Source: an uncultured Azospirillum sp.
Lineage (GTDB): Bacteria; Pseudomonadota; Alphaproteobacteria; Azospirillales; Azospirillaceae
Length of the DNA stretch: 16,946 nt
NCBI RefSeq assembly: GCF_946480385.1
Contig: NZ_CAMLJP010000125.1
Coordinates: 1 to 16,946 of the forward strand
Reading direction: 5' to 3'
The number at the start of each line of letters is the position of its first letter. The first letter of the stretch is position 1. A model generated the notes under the pieces. That model saw only the letters and a list, made by a program, of their open reading frames with translations. It ran no database searches and was not told the origin of the DNA. The position numbers were made by a program, and so were the translations under genes. Below are positions 6,211 through 13,576 of the stretch, in pieces.

Positions 6211-8982
6211 TCAGTTCACCTCGCGCGCCACCCGAAAGCCGTTGGTGAGATAGCGCACGTCGACATCGTAGTTGTTGCGCACCGTGCCGTTGATCGCTTC
6301 CGGCTTGTCGCGCCAGGAGCCGCCGCGCAGCACCCGCTTGCGGCAGTCGCCGCGGGTCCAGGCGCTGCCGTCGTCCGGCGCGCCGTGGTAGTTTTTGTTC
6401 CAGCAGTCCTCCACCCATTCCGCCACGCCGCCGTTCATGTCGTGCAGGCCGAAGGGGTTCGCCTTGTAGCTGCCGGCCGCGATCGGGGTCAGGTGCTCGT
6501 GCGGGCCGCCGCAGCCGTCGCAGTCGGCATGGGTCCCGCCCTCTCCTCCCCACCAGTAGGGCGCCGTGGTGCCGGCACGCGCGGCGAATTCCCATTCCGC
6601 CTCGCTCGGCAGGCGGTAGCGCTGCCCGGTCTTGCGGCTGAGCCACGCCACATAGGCCTGGGCATCCTGCCAATGCAGATTGTGGACGGGCGTCCCATCG
6701 GTCGGGTTGACCATGCGCGGCATGTCGGTGCAGCCGCCCTCCTGGATGCAGGCGCGCCATTCGCCGACCGTCACCTCATACATGCCGAGCGCGAAGGGCT
6801 TGTCGATGGTGACGCGGTGGACCGGCCGCTCCGACGGGTCGCCCCTGTCGTTCCCCATCATGAAGCTTCCGGCCGGCACCCGCACCAGCACCGGGCAGGT
6901 CGGGCAATCCTGGAAACTGTTGCCGTTGCCATGGTTGCGCGCCGTCCCGTTTCCCTGTGCCGGTGCGGGCGCCGGCGGCGTGGCCGCCGCCACCTGCGGC
7001 TCGGCCTTGGAGGGCTCGGGCGGAGGTTGCTGGGGCGCGGCCTCGGCCACCGAGGGTGCCGCCGGCGGTGCCGGCAGCGGTTCGTGCTTCAGCAGGCTGG
7101 CGGCGACAAAGCCCTGGGTACCGTCCTCCAGCGCGACGCGGTACCACCCGCCGTCCGGCACGCGGCCCAGCACCTGCACCGCCGATCCGCGTGCCACCCG
7201 GCCGATCCGCGCGCCACTGTTGGCCGGCGCCGCCCGCAACACGCTGTCCACCGTGGCGGTGTAGCGTCCGGGTTCCGCCGGCTCCAGGCCCGGTCCCAGC
7301 GCCGCCTCCTGTTTGGCCTCTGCTTTCGACGGCTCTTCCGCCCGCTTGCGGGCGAGGGTCAGCGTCTCCAGCTGGCGGCGGGCGATGGGGGCGTAGCCGC
7401 TGCCGCCGAACAGCTGCAGGAAGGCCTGATAATCGCCGGGCTCCCTGCTGGACTGGACGCGCTTCCACAGGCTGTCCTCCAGCTCCGCCACCGGCGTGGT
7501 TCCCGGCGGCGCGATTTCCACGCTGACGCTCGCCGTGGCGGTGCCGCCGCGCCCGTCATCGACGCTGTAGCGCAAGGCTCCGGCCGGTCCGGGCGCCGCG
7601 ACCTCCGGATCGAAAGTCAGCGCGGTCAGCGCCTGGACGGTCAGCCGGTCGCCCGGCTTCACCACCGCCGCGCCGTCATGGACGCTGCCGCGCTCCGGCA
7701 CGGCGGTGACGGTGACGGTCAGCGGGTCGCCGTCCGGATCGGCCGGGGCGTCGATCCCCATCGGGTTGCCGGCGACGCGCAGTTTGCGTTCCGCCACCAC
7801 GGCCGGCGGCTGGTTGCTTGGCTTGATGGTGACTGGGATGGTGCCGGTGACCATGCCGCCACGGCCGTCGGCCACCAGGAACTCGAAGGCGCCGGCGTCG
7901 CCGCGGAAACTGCCGTCGGGCTTGAAGCTGGTGGCCGCCAGCTGCTCCACCGTCAGATAGTCGCCGATCAGCACGCTGCGTTCGCCGACACGGACAGTGC
8001 CGCCACGCGGCAGGCCGGTGATGCGGGCGTACATCTGGTCGTCGTCGGGGTCTGTCGGCTTGCCGGCCCCCAGCGGCTCCGAGCCTGCGTGGTCGAGCAC
8101 GGTCAGCACCCGAAGCTCCCCCAGCACCGGCGGCCGGTTGGGCGGGCGCGGGTTGAAGTAGAAGGGCGTGGCGCCCAGCGAGCCATAGACGAACGGCTCC
8201 TGCCGGCCGTTGGTGGCCTGCTTCACCGTATCGCGCACATTGCGGAAGAACAGGCTCAGCTCCAGCCCCGGCGTCTGCAGATGCTGGAGCAGCGCCGCGC
8301 TGAAGGGGCTGTGGTCGCCGGTGCCGTCCTCCGCCAGCTGGTCGGCGCGGGTCGCCATCGCCACCAGCGTGTCGCTCGGGGTGTCGTCGACGCTGCCGAA
8401 GCCGGGATGCGCCTGATTGCGATTGGATCCGCTGCGGGTCAGGCGGTCGACGAAGGGATTGTTGCGGCAGGCATCGAGGATGAGGATGCCCAGCTTGCGC
8501 GCGCCGGCCAACTCCCCCATCGGCAGGTTCAGCGGGATCGCCTCATAGACCAGATCGCGTTCGCGCTCCAGCTGGGCATCGGCGGGCAGCAGGTAATTGA
8601 TGCCGTTCACCTGGATGCCGTGCCCGGCATAAAAGATCACCGCCACGTCGGCCTGCGATGCCTTGATGCCGAACTGACGCAGCGCGGTGGCGAAGCCGCG
8701 GGCGTCGAGGTCGTACTCCTCATCCACCGTGAAATTCAACCCCCGCAGCGCCTCGCCGATGGCACGGGCGTCGTTGCGCGGGTTCAACAGTTCCGGCGCG
8801 TTGCGGTATTTGCTGACCCCGATCACCAGCGCCAGCCGGCTTTCCGCCGCAGCGCCGGTACCCGGCCCTTGCCCACCGCCTGACGAACGGGCTGCATGCG
8901 CAAAGCCGCCCGGCACCGCGACCACCAGCAGGAGCAGCAGCACCGCGAAAAGCGTCCGGCAGGGTCCGACCGGTCCCATCAT
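6211..8982 (-). CDS. Exported caspase-Ig-like-SH3-FGE multidomain protein
   Basis: A 923-residue exported protein. After a signal peptide (MMGPVG...GGFAHA, about 1-30) come: a caspase/metacaspase peptidase C14 domain (about 48-275) with the His-Cys dyad intact in FYAGHG (His121) and LDACRNNPF (Cys172); two Ig-like or tandem-95-type repeats (about 285-385 and 390-490), each with DxDGDPLT-like and DGRGG turns; a short helical linker; a bacterial SH3 domain (about 570-630); a Pro/Ala-rich linker; and a C-terminal formylglycine-generating-enzyme-like domain (about 695-920, with PAGSFMMG, RLPSEAEWEFAAR and RGGSW). The FGE domain lacks the cysteine pair expected after GGSW (it reads GGSWRD), so it is probably a binding fold and not a formylglycine-forming enzyme. 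GGAGG precedes the start. It is last in the minus-strand cluster, after a 244-bp gap. It may process or sense secreted partners. Confidence 0.88.
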   Translation of the reverse strand: MMGPVGPCRTLFAVLLLLLVVAVPGGFAHAARSSGGGQGPGTGAAAESRLALVIGVSKYRNAPELLNPRNDARAIGEALRGLNFTVDEEYDLDARGFATALRQFGIKASQADVAVIFYAGHGIQVNGINYLLPADAQLERERDLVYEAIPLNLPMGELAGARKLGILILDACRNNPFVDRLTRSGSNRNQAHPGFGSVDDTPSDTLVAMATRADQLAEDGTGDHSPFSAALLQHLQTPGLELSLFFRNVRDTVKQATNGRQEPFVYGSLGATPFYFNPRPPNRPPVLGELRVLTVLDHAGSEPLGAGKPTDPDDDQMYARITGLPRGGTVRVGERSVLIGDYLTVEQLAATSFKPDGSFRGDAGAFEFLVADGRGGMVTGTIPVTIKPSNQPPAVVAERKLRVAGNPMGIDAPADPDGDPLTVTVTAVPERGSVHDGAAVVKPGDRLTVQALTALTFDPEVAAPGPAGALRYSVDDGRGGTATASVSVEIAPPGTTPVAELEDSLWKRVQSSREPGDYQAFLQLFGGSGYAPIARRQLETLTLARKRAEEPSKAEAKQEAALGPGLEPAEPGRYTATVDSVLRAAPANSGARIGRVARGSAVQVLGRVPDGGWYRVALEDGTQGFVAASLLKHEPLPAPPAAPSVAEAAPQQPPPEPSKAEPQVAAATPPAPAPAQGNGTARNHGNGNSFQDCPTCPVLVRVPAGSFMMGNDRGDPSERPVHRVTIDKPFALGMYEVTVGEWRACIQEGGCTDMPRMVNPTDGTPVHNLHWQDAQAYVAWLSRKTGQRYRLPSEAEWEFAARAGTTAPYWWGGEGGTHADCDGCGGPHEHLTPIAAGSYKANPFGLHDMNGGVAEWVEDCWNKNYHGAPDDGSAWTRGDCRKRVLRGGSWRDKPEAINGTVRNNYDVDVRYLTNGFRVAREVN

Positions 8983-9226
8983 CCCCGCCTCCGTCCCCGA
9001 GCAAAGAGGCCCCCTCGACCACGGGGGTCCGCCGGCAAGGCTTGCAACGCATGGCGGGCGGCTTCGACTGTATTTGCGGAAATTGCCGGCAACCTGCCAT
9101 GATTGGAAGAAGCATACCCATGGACGAGGCCATTGCCAATCCGCCCCTTCCGCCTAAACCCGGCAAAAGAGGGGGTGGCAAACCGAAGTGATTACTTCCT
9201 GTATGGAGGATTAATGCCGATGATTA
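8983..9226. other. Intergenic region between the cyclase and caspase genes
   Basis: This 244-bp stretch is the largest non-coding gap in the window and presumably holds the caspase-gene promoter on the minus strand. I see a 10-bp palindrome TTGCCGGCAA at 9083-9092, but no CRP-like site, no convincing -35/-10 pair and no T-tracted hairpin after the cyclase gene. Confidence 0.5.
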
Positions 9227-11134
9227 TCACGAGGGGCTATCGGTTCCTTCATCATCGATCAACAGCCAGATTCGCACCGCCTTGACCTTGCCCTTCAGCG
9301 CCACCTCCCCCACCGGCATGGCCGTGCAGCGGTCGCGCACCGCCTGCCGCACCGCCTGCCAGGTCGGATCGCCGACGATGACCCGGCAATGGCGGGAGGT
9401 CCTGGCATCCACCATCTTGCCGTAGGCTTCCAGCCGGGCGGCGGTGTTGGCCGTGTCGCCCAGCAGCGAATATTCGCTGTGCCGCAACCCGCCCAGGCTG
9501 CCCGCCACCAGGGGACCGGTGTGCAGGCCGACGCGGATGCCGACCGGCGGCAGCCCCTCCGTCTGCCACCGGCGGTTCAATGCCACCAGCTCCCGCCCCA
9601 TCTGCAGGGCGCAGCGGACGGCGCGGGCGGCGTCGGCGTCGATCTGCGCCTGGGTGGTGCGGGCGACCGGCGCGCCGAAGACCGCCAGGATCGCATCGCC
9701 GACGAAGCGCAGCACCACCCCCTCGTTGGCGGCGACGATACTCACCATGGCATCCAGATAGCCCTCCAGCCAGCGGATCAGCGGCTCCGGCTCCAGCGCC
9801 TCGCAGATGGTGGTGAAGCCTTCGATGTCGGAGAACAGCACGGTGGCGGTCAGCTGCTGCGGGCGCGGGCGGTTGCCGGCCATGAAGGTCGCGCGCTCCC
9901 GCCAGATCTCCTCCGCCACCGGCTGAGAGACATGGTTGGCGAACAGCTGCATCATGACGCGCCGGTCGGCCCGCTCGCGCAGCGACATCTGCACGGTCAT
10001 GGCGGCGATGCCGGCGCCCCAGGCCAGCGACGGCGCCACCAGCGGCACCAGCGGCCCGCCCGCCGCGAACAGCGCCGCCGAACCGGCCCAGGCCCCCGCT
10101 GGAACCAGCAGCCCCGCCGCCGCCAGCAGCCCCAGCGGCAGACCGGCCATCGCCACCGCCACGCCCGCCGCCGCCATCAGCAGCGCCAGCGCCGCCTCCC
10201 CGGCGAAGGGAAGCCGCGGGCTGCTCCGCCCGTCCAGCAGCTGGGCCAGCACATGCGCCTCGATCTCCACGCCCGGCGTCGAGGCTCCGGCGGACGACAG
10301 CGGCGTGCGGTGCTGGTCGATGCCGGCCAGCGCCGTGCCCACCAGCACCGTCCGCCCGGTCAGCCAGCTCTTCGGCAGAACGGCGACCGCCTCGGCGGGA
10401 TAGATCGGGAACGGGGTGGTGGCGGCGTTCGGCCGCCCGTGCCAGTCGATGCGGAACGGCTCCGCCGACACCCCGGACACACCGCCAAGCCGGGCGAGTT
10501 GCACCGGCAGGCTGGGCGTGCCGTCGCCGCCGAAGGGGACGTGCCAGCGCACGGCGGCGTCCAGCCGGTCCTTCGCCAGATTGGCATGGCCGCGCGGCAG
10601 CCCGTCGGTGAACTCGCCGAGGAAGCGGCGCTGCCGCTCGGTCAGCGGCGTCTGGTCCAATGCGGTGATCGCCACCACCGGCACCGCGGCGCCCAGCATG
10701 GCGCGGCGCAGCCGCTCGTCCAGGGCCGGCAAGGTCGGCTGGTCGAACAGCACGTCGATGCCGATGGCGCGGACCCGGGCCGCCTCCAGCACGCCGATGA
10801 TGTCGGCCAGCATCCCGCGATCCACCGGCGACCGGCAGGCGAGGCCGGCGAAGCTGTCCTCCCCGAACAGCACCAGCGCGATGGACGGATGCTGCGGCTG
10901 GGCCGGCGAGGCGGTGGCGATCAGCCGGTCGGCCAAACTCTCGTCGGCGGTGCGCAGCGGCGGCACCAGCCGCGCGGCGGCGAGCGCCAGCAGGGCGCTG
11001 CCCAGCACGATGGCCAGGGCCAGCCAGCCACCCGGCCAGCGGCGGCGGCCGCGTGCCGGCCGGTCGTCCGCCGCCGCCCCGGCGATGGGAAAAGCCTGCG
11101 GGCTTGACCGGGGAGTCGCCGGCACACCGTCCAT
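9227..11134 (-). CDS. CHASE2-domain membrane-bound class III nucleotide cyclase
   Basis: A 635-residue inner-membrane sensor enzyme. One N-terminal membrane segment (about 37-58) leads to a periplasmic CHASE2 domain (about 60-305). Three membrane segments follow (about 312-380), then a cytoplasmic class III adenylate/guanylate cyclase domain (about 428-620). The metal-binding Asps are present in LFSDIEGFT (Asp436) and RFVGDAILAVFGAP (Asp480), as are the transition-state residues in NTAARLE (Asn563, Arg567). The two residues that normally choose the purine are unusual: Arg476 replaces the adenine-contacting Lys, and Ser556 replaces Asp/Thr. The product could be cAMP, cGMP or neither. It starts 7 bp after the FecR-like/DUF4384 gene ends, so the two are almost certainly co-transcribed. 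It is the obvious source of a cyclic nucleotide for the CRP-like protein at 4612, which is inference. Confidence 0.9.
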   Translation of the reverse strand: MDGVPATPRSSPQAFPIAGAAADDRPARGRRRWPGGWLALAIVLGSALLALAAARLVPPLRTADESLADRLIATASPAQPQHPSIALVLFGEDSFAGLACRSPVDRGMLADIIGVLEAARVRAIGIDVLFDQPTLPALDERLRRAMLGAAVPVVAITALDQTPLTERQRRFLGEFTDGLPRGHANLAKDRLDAAVRWHVPFGGDGTPSLPVQLARLGGVSGVSAEPFRIDWHGRPNAATTPFPIYPAEAVAVLPKSWLTGRTVLVGTALAGIDQHRTPLSSAGASTPGVEIEAHVLAQLLDGRSSPRLPFAGEAALALLMAAAGVAVAMAGLPLGLLAAAGLLVPAGAWAGSAALFAAGGPLVPLVAPSLAWGAGIAAMTVQMSLRERADRRVMMQLFANHVSQPVAEEIWRERATFMAGNRPRPQQLTATVLFSDIEGFTTICEALEPEPLIRWLEGYLDAMVSIVAANEGVVLRFVGDAILAVFGAPVARTTQAQIDADAARAVRCALQMGRELVALNRRWQTEGLPPVGIRVGLHTGPLVAGSLGGLRHSEYSLLGDTANTAARLEAYGKMVDARTSRHCRVIVGDPTWQAVRQAVRDRCTAMPVGEVALKGKVKAVRIWLLIDDEGTDSPS

Positions 11135-11141
11135 GCGCCCC

Positions 11142-12272
11142 TCACCGGACCTTCAGGAACAGTTGGGCGGAGGCCACTTCGGTCTCGCGCAGGCGCGACA
11201 CCGCGCGGTCGAGCTGGACGGCGGCCTCCTCGGACAGCGGGCGGAAGGCGGCGGCGCGGCCGGGCATCTCGTCGTCCAGATTGCGGCTGGCGGCGATGCA
11301 GCGCACCTCCAGATCGGCAGGACCCTCGCCGGCGCGCAGCGGCATGCGGTCGCCCGACAGGCTGAGCGGCACATTGCCCGCCACCCGGGCGCTCATGGCG
11401 GCACCGGCCGGAAAGATGGGGATCAGCTGGGCGCGCGCATTGCGCAGATAGCAGTAGAGATGGGCGTCGCGGTCGGTCTGGACCAGCAGGCGGATGTCCT
11501 CGCCCGGCCGATAGGACGGTCCGCTGCCGCGATCCGCCGAGAGGAAGAGGTCGAGCGGCACCATCGCGTCGCGCAGGCCCGCCATTGCCGCAGCGATCTG
11601 CCCGGCGCAGCCGGCGGAAGCCATGCCCACCGCCAGCGCCGCCCCGCCCGTTGCCCCAACCATGCGGACATGCAGCGTGCCGACCAGGGTTCCGTCCGGC
11701 CGCAGCGCGCCGATGTCGGCCCCGTCCGCCAGCGGCAAGGATTGCGGCCAGGGCGCCGGGCCGTTGTCTGTCCAATTGACCGTCGCACGCTGTCCACCCG
11801 CCATGTCTTGCAACGTCAGGCGGTCCAGTCCCGGCTCCGCCGGGCGGCGCAGCGCGGGCGGGCTTCCCACCTTGACGCACTGGACGCCGGACACCGACGG
11901 ATCGATCGCCAGCGCCCGCTCCAGCGCGGCATCCAGCGGATTCCCAAGGGCGCGCGCCGCGCCCAGGTCGCTCTGCATGAAGCGGTCGTCGCCGGGGCCG
12001 GCACGGGCCGAAACCGCGCTGTCGGCCCAGTCGCCGGGCACCCCGTCATAGGGGCCGCGCAACCGCAGCAGCCGGCCGTTGGCGAACAGCAGCGTCGCAT
12101 TCGCCCCCTCGGGAAGCCGCAGGGCTTGCCCGTCGGGGACGAGCTGGCCCTGGACGAAGCCGGGCGCGCTGGACGACACGACCACGGCCTCCGCCCGCAC
12201 CGCGGCGGCATGGCCGCAGCCCAGCGCCAGGATGGCGGCACCGAACGCATGGGAAAAAGATCGCTTCGACAT
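11142..12272 (-). CDS. Exported FecR-like/DUF4384 protein
   Basis: The 376-residue product has a signal peptide (about 1-28). Residues 35-80 look like a FecR-type segment (GFVQGQLVPDGQALRLPEGA, then LLFANGRLLRLRGPYDG). Residues 240-330 form a DUF4384 domain, recognised by LDLFLSADRGSGPSYRPGE, the aromatic HLYCYLR strand and IPIFPAG. The FecR-DUF4384 combination is typical of periplasmic proteins encoded near CHASE2 cyclases and caspase proteins. Its job may be to present a signal to the membrane cyclase. The CsgG-like lipoprotein at 13577 carries a second DUF4384 copy, suggesting the two act together. The ATG follows GAAGG with an 8-nt spacer. It lies 41 bp after the small gene at 12314 and 7 bp before the cyclase gene. 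It ends AQLFLKVR. Confidence 0.8.
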   Translation of the reverse strand: MSKRSFSHAFGAAILALGCGHAAAVRAEAVVVSSSAPGFVQGQLVPDGQALRLPEGANATLLFANGRLLRLRGPYDGVPGDWADSAVSARAGPGDDRFMQSDLGAARALGNPLDAALERALAIDPSVSGVQCVKVGSPPALRRPAEPGLDRLTLQDMAGGQRATVNWTDNGPAPWPQSLPLADGADIGALRPDGTLVGTLHVRMVGATGGAALAVGMASAGCAGQIAAAMAGLRDAMVPLDLFLSADRGSGPSYRPGEDIRLLVQTDRDAHLYCYLRNARAQLIPIFPAGAAMSARVAGNVPLSLSGDRMPLRAGEGPADLEVRCIAASRNLDDEMPGRAAAFRPLSEEAAVQLDRAVSRLRETEVASAQLFLKVR

Positions 12273-12285
12273 GGTGGTCACCTTC

Positions 12286-12310
12286 TGGTTGGGAGGCTTG
12301 GTTGGGAGGC
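12286..12310. repeat. Short direct repeat, 12 nt with 13-nt period
   Basis: TGGTTGGGAGGC occurs twice, at 12286-12297 and 12299-12310, in the short gap between two minus-strand genes. It probably arose by slippage. On the minus strand it lies just upstream of the GAAGG ribosome binding site of the FecR-like gene and might affect its translation. Confidence 0.7.
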
Positions 12311-12313
12311 GGA

Positions 12314-12658
12314 TCAGTCGCGGCTGCGCTCCCGTCCCTCGTCGGGGGAGAGCAGGCAGGCGGTGCGCGACTGCGTCACCACCGACACCGCCCCGTCCGT
12401 CGCGCCGTTGCGGCGGAAGCGCAGCCCGTTCATCTGGCTGGCGATGCTGAGCGAGACGACGGCAAGGTCCGCTTCGTCGATGATCTTGTGGCCGTCCTGC
12501 CAGCATTGGACGCGGACCTTTTTGCCGGCGGGGGCGACATCGACGCCGCCGCTCGCCGCTCCGGAGGTTTCGCCATCCTTCTTGCGGACCACCGTGGCAT
12601 CGGCCCCTGTGGAGGCAGCCAGACCGAGACAAATGGCGAGAAGCAAGGCTCGTTTCAT
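12314..12658 (-). CDS. Small exported protein of unknown function
   Basis: I cannot assign a family. The 114-residue product has a signal peptide (MKRALLLAICLGLAASTGADA), then a charged, Gly/Ser-rich stretch. A compact segment starts at KKVRVQCWQDGHKIIDEADL and ends near SRTACLLSP, with two cysteines (Cys52 and Cys101) that could form one disulfide. A chain of about 65 residues with alternating hydrophobics suggests a small beta domain. The start is supported by GGAGGGG with a spacer of about 6 nt. It lies 26 bp after the OmpA-type gene and 41 bp before the FecR-like gene, so it is very likely translated from the same message and may be an accessory to one of them. It does not resemble CsgC, CsgE or CsgF by eye. 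Confidence 0.65.
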   Translation of the reverse strand: MKRALLLAICLGLAASTGADATVVRKKDGETSGAASGGVDVAPAGKKVRVQCWQDGHKIIDEADLAVVSLSIASQMNGLRFRRNGATDGAVSVVTQSRTACLLSPDEGRERSRD

Positions 12659-12684
12659 GGCATCCCCTCCGTTCCGGCCGCCGC

Positions 12685-13461
12685 TCAATGGGTCGGCTTG
12701 AATTCGACGCGCCGGTTGCGGCCGTCATAGGGGTTGGCGGCGAGCGGCGCGGTGGGACCCTTGCCGTCGACGGTGATGCGCTTGGGATCGATCTGGTGGA
12801 CGCGGACCAGATACTCGCCCACCGACACCGCGCGGCGCTGCGACAGCAGCATGTTGTAGGAAAGGCTGCCGCTGGCGTCGGTATGGCCCTCCACCGTCAG
12901 CCCCAGGTTTGGATCCTCCTTCATCAGCGCCCCGACGGCGTCGATGTAGGAGGCGGACTCCGCCGGGATCTCGGCCGAATTGAGGGCGAAGTTGATGCGG
13001 AAGCCGAAGGCCTGCGGCGCCGCCTCCGGTTCGGCGGCCGGAGCCGGGGCGGGTTCGGCGGCTGCCTCCATCCGCGTCTCCTGCCGACGCTGTTTGTGCG
13101 CGGGACGGCTCGGGGCGGGCTGCGGAGCGGGTTGGGCGACCGGCTGCATCTCCGCCTGGGGAGCCGTCTGTGGCAGGGGCGCCGTGCCGTAATTGATCTC
13201 GTCGATGGGGCGGGGGCGCTTGGCGGCGGCACCGGCCGCACCGCCGATGATCTCGATGCTGCGGGTGCGGATCTTCGGCTCCGGCGCCACCACCTCGCGC
13301 AGTTCCTCCACGCTGGGCGGCCGGTCGAACATCATCACCTTCGACTGGCCGGAGCCTTCCACCGTCTGGGCAGACGCCGAACCGGCCCAGACGGCCAGCA
13401 TCGGCAGGGTGGCGGTCAGAACGGTAGCGGCCACAACATGGGACAAAGTGGATTTGATCAT
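12685..13461 (-). CDS. OmpA-family peptidoglycan-associated protein
   Basis: The 258-residue product has a signal peptide (about 1-31), a conserved-looking segment (VMMFDRPPSVEELREVV), a Pro/Ala/Glu-rich flexible linker (about 92-150) and a C-terminal OmpA-like domain (about 152-256). The peptidoglycan-binding signature is intact: EGHTDASG with Asp195, NMLLSQRRAVSV with Arg210, and the closing NRRVEF. There is no lipobox and no beta-barrel, so it is a soluble periplasmic or loosely outer-membrane-associated protein. I chose the second ATG (complement of 13459-13461) because GGAG lies 7 nt before it; an ATG 12 nt further upstream has no ribosome binding site. It is probably the first gene of a unit that includes 12314, 11142 and 9227, with a CRP-like promoter in front. 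Confidence 0.88.
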   Translation of the reverse strand: MIKSTLSHVVAATVLTATLPMLAVWAGSASAQTVEGSGQSKVMMFDRPPSVEELREVVAPEPKIRTRSIEIIGGAAGAAAKRPRPIDEINYGTAPLPQTAPQAEMQPVAQPAPQPAPSRPAHKQRRQETRMEAAAEPAPAPAAEPEAAPQAFGFRINFALNSAEIPAESASYIDAVGALMKEDPNLGLTVEGHTDASGSLSYNMLLSQRRAVSVGEYLVRVHQIDPKRITVDGKGPTAPLAANPYDGRNRRVEFKPTH

Positions 13462-13502
13462 TTGAGGCTCCATGGGCAGGAGAAGGAACGGCGTTGCCCC
13501 TG

Positions 13503-13508
13503 GTTCTA
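13503..13508 (-). promoter_or_regulatory. -10-like hexamer TAGAAC (minus strand)
   Basis: The complement of 13503-13508 reads TAGAAC, which matches TATAAT at four positions. It lies exactly 21 nt downstream, in the direction of transcription, of the CRP-like site at 13530-13545. The predicted leader to the OmpA-type gene is about 35 nt. Confidence 0.45.
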
Positions 13509-13529
13509 GCGCCACCGCCTCCCCCGCGC

Positions 13530-13545
13530 TGTGAGCCGGCCAACA
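13530..13545 (-). promoter_or_regulatory. CRP-like operator upstream of the OmpA-type gene
   Basis: On the minus strand the site reads TGTTG-N6-TCACA. The proximal half-site is perfect and the distal half has two changes, so it is the weakest of the five. Its value comes from sharing the 21-nt spacing to a -10-like hexamer. It lies in the 115-bp gap after the CsgG-like gene, so the OmpA-type gene may have its own promoter besides read-through. Confidence 0.5.
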
Positions 13546-13576
13546 GTCGGCCCCCATTTCCGAATTGTCCCGGACC

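Noticed and set aside
6385..8883. An 832-codon open frame on the plus strand opposite the caspase gene
   Set aside because: It is a shadow of a real gene in high-GC DNA. It has low-complexity Arg/His/Ala/Gly composition, no domain and no ribosome binding site, while the opposite frame has five clear domains.
6211..8982. Calling the C-terminal domain an active formylglycine-generating enzyme or sulfatase maturase
   Set aside because: The cysteines after RGGSW are absent and no sulfatase is encoded in the window.
9210..9285. A short plus-strand frame beginning MPMIITRGYRF after GGAGGATTA
   Set aside because: The ribosome binding site looks good, but the frame is about 23 codons, overlaps the end of the cyclase gene and has no recognisable content.
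9389..11107. A 572-codon open frame on the plus strand opposite the cyclase gene
   Set aside because: It is an antisense shadow with Arg/Gln/His-rich text and no motif. The minus-strand frame has all cyclase signatures.
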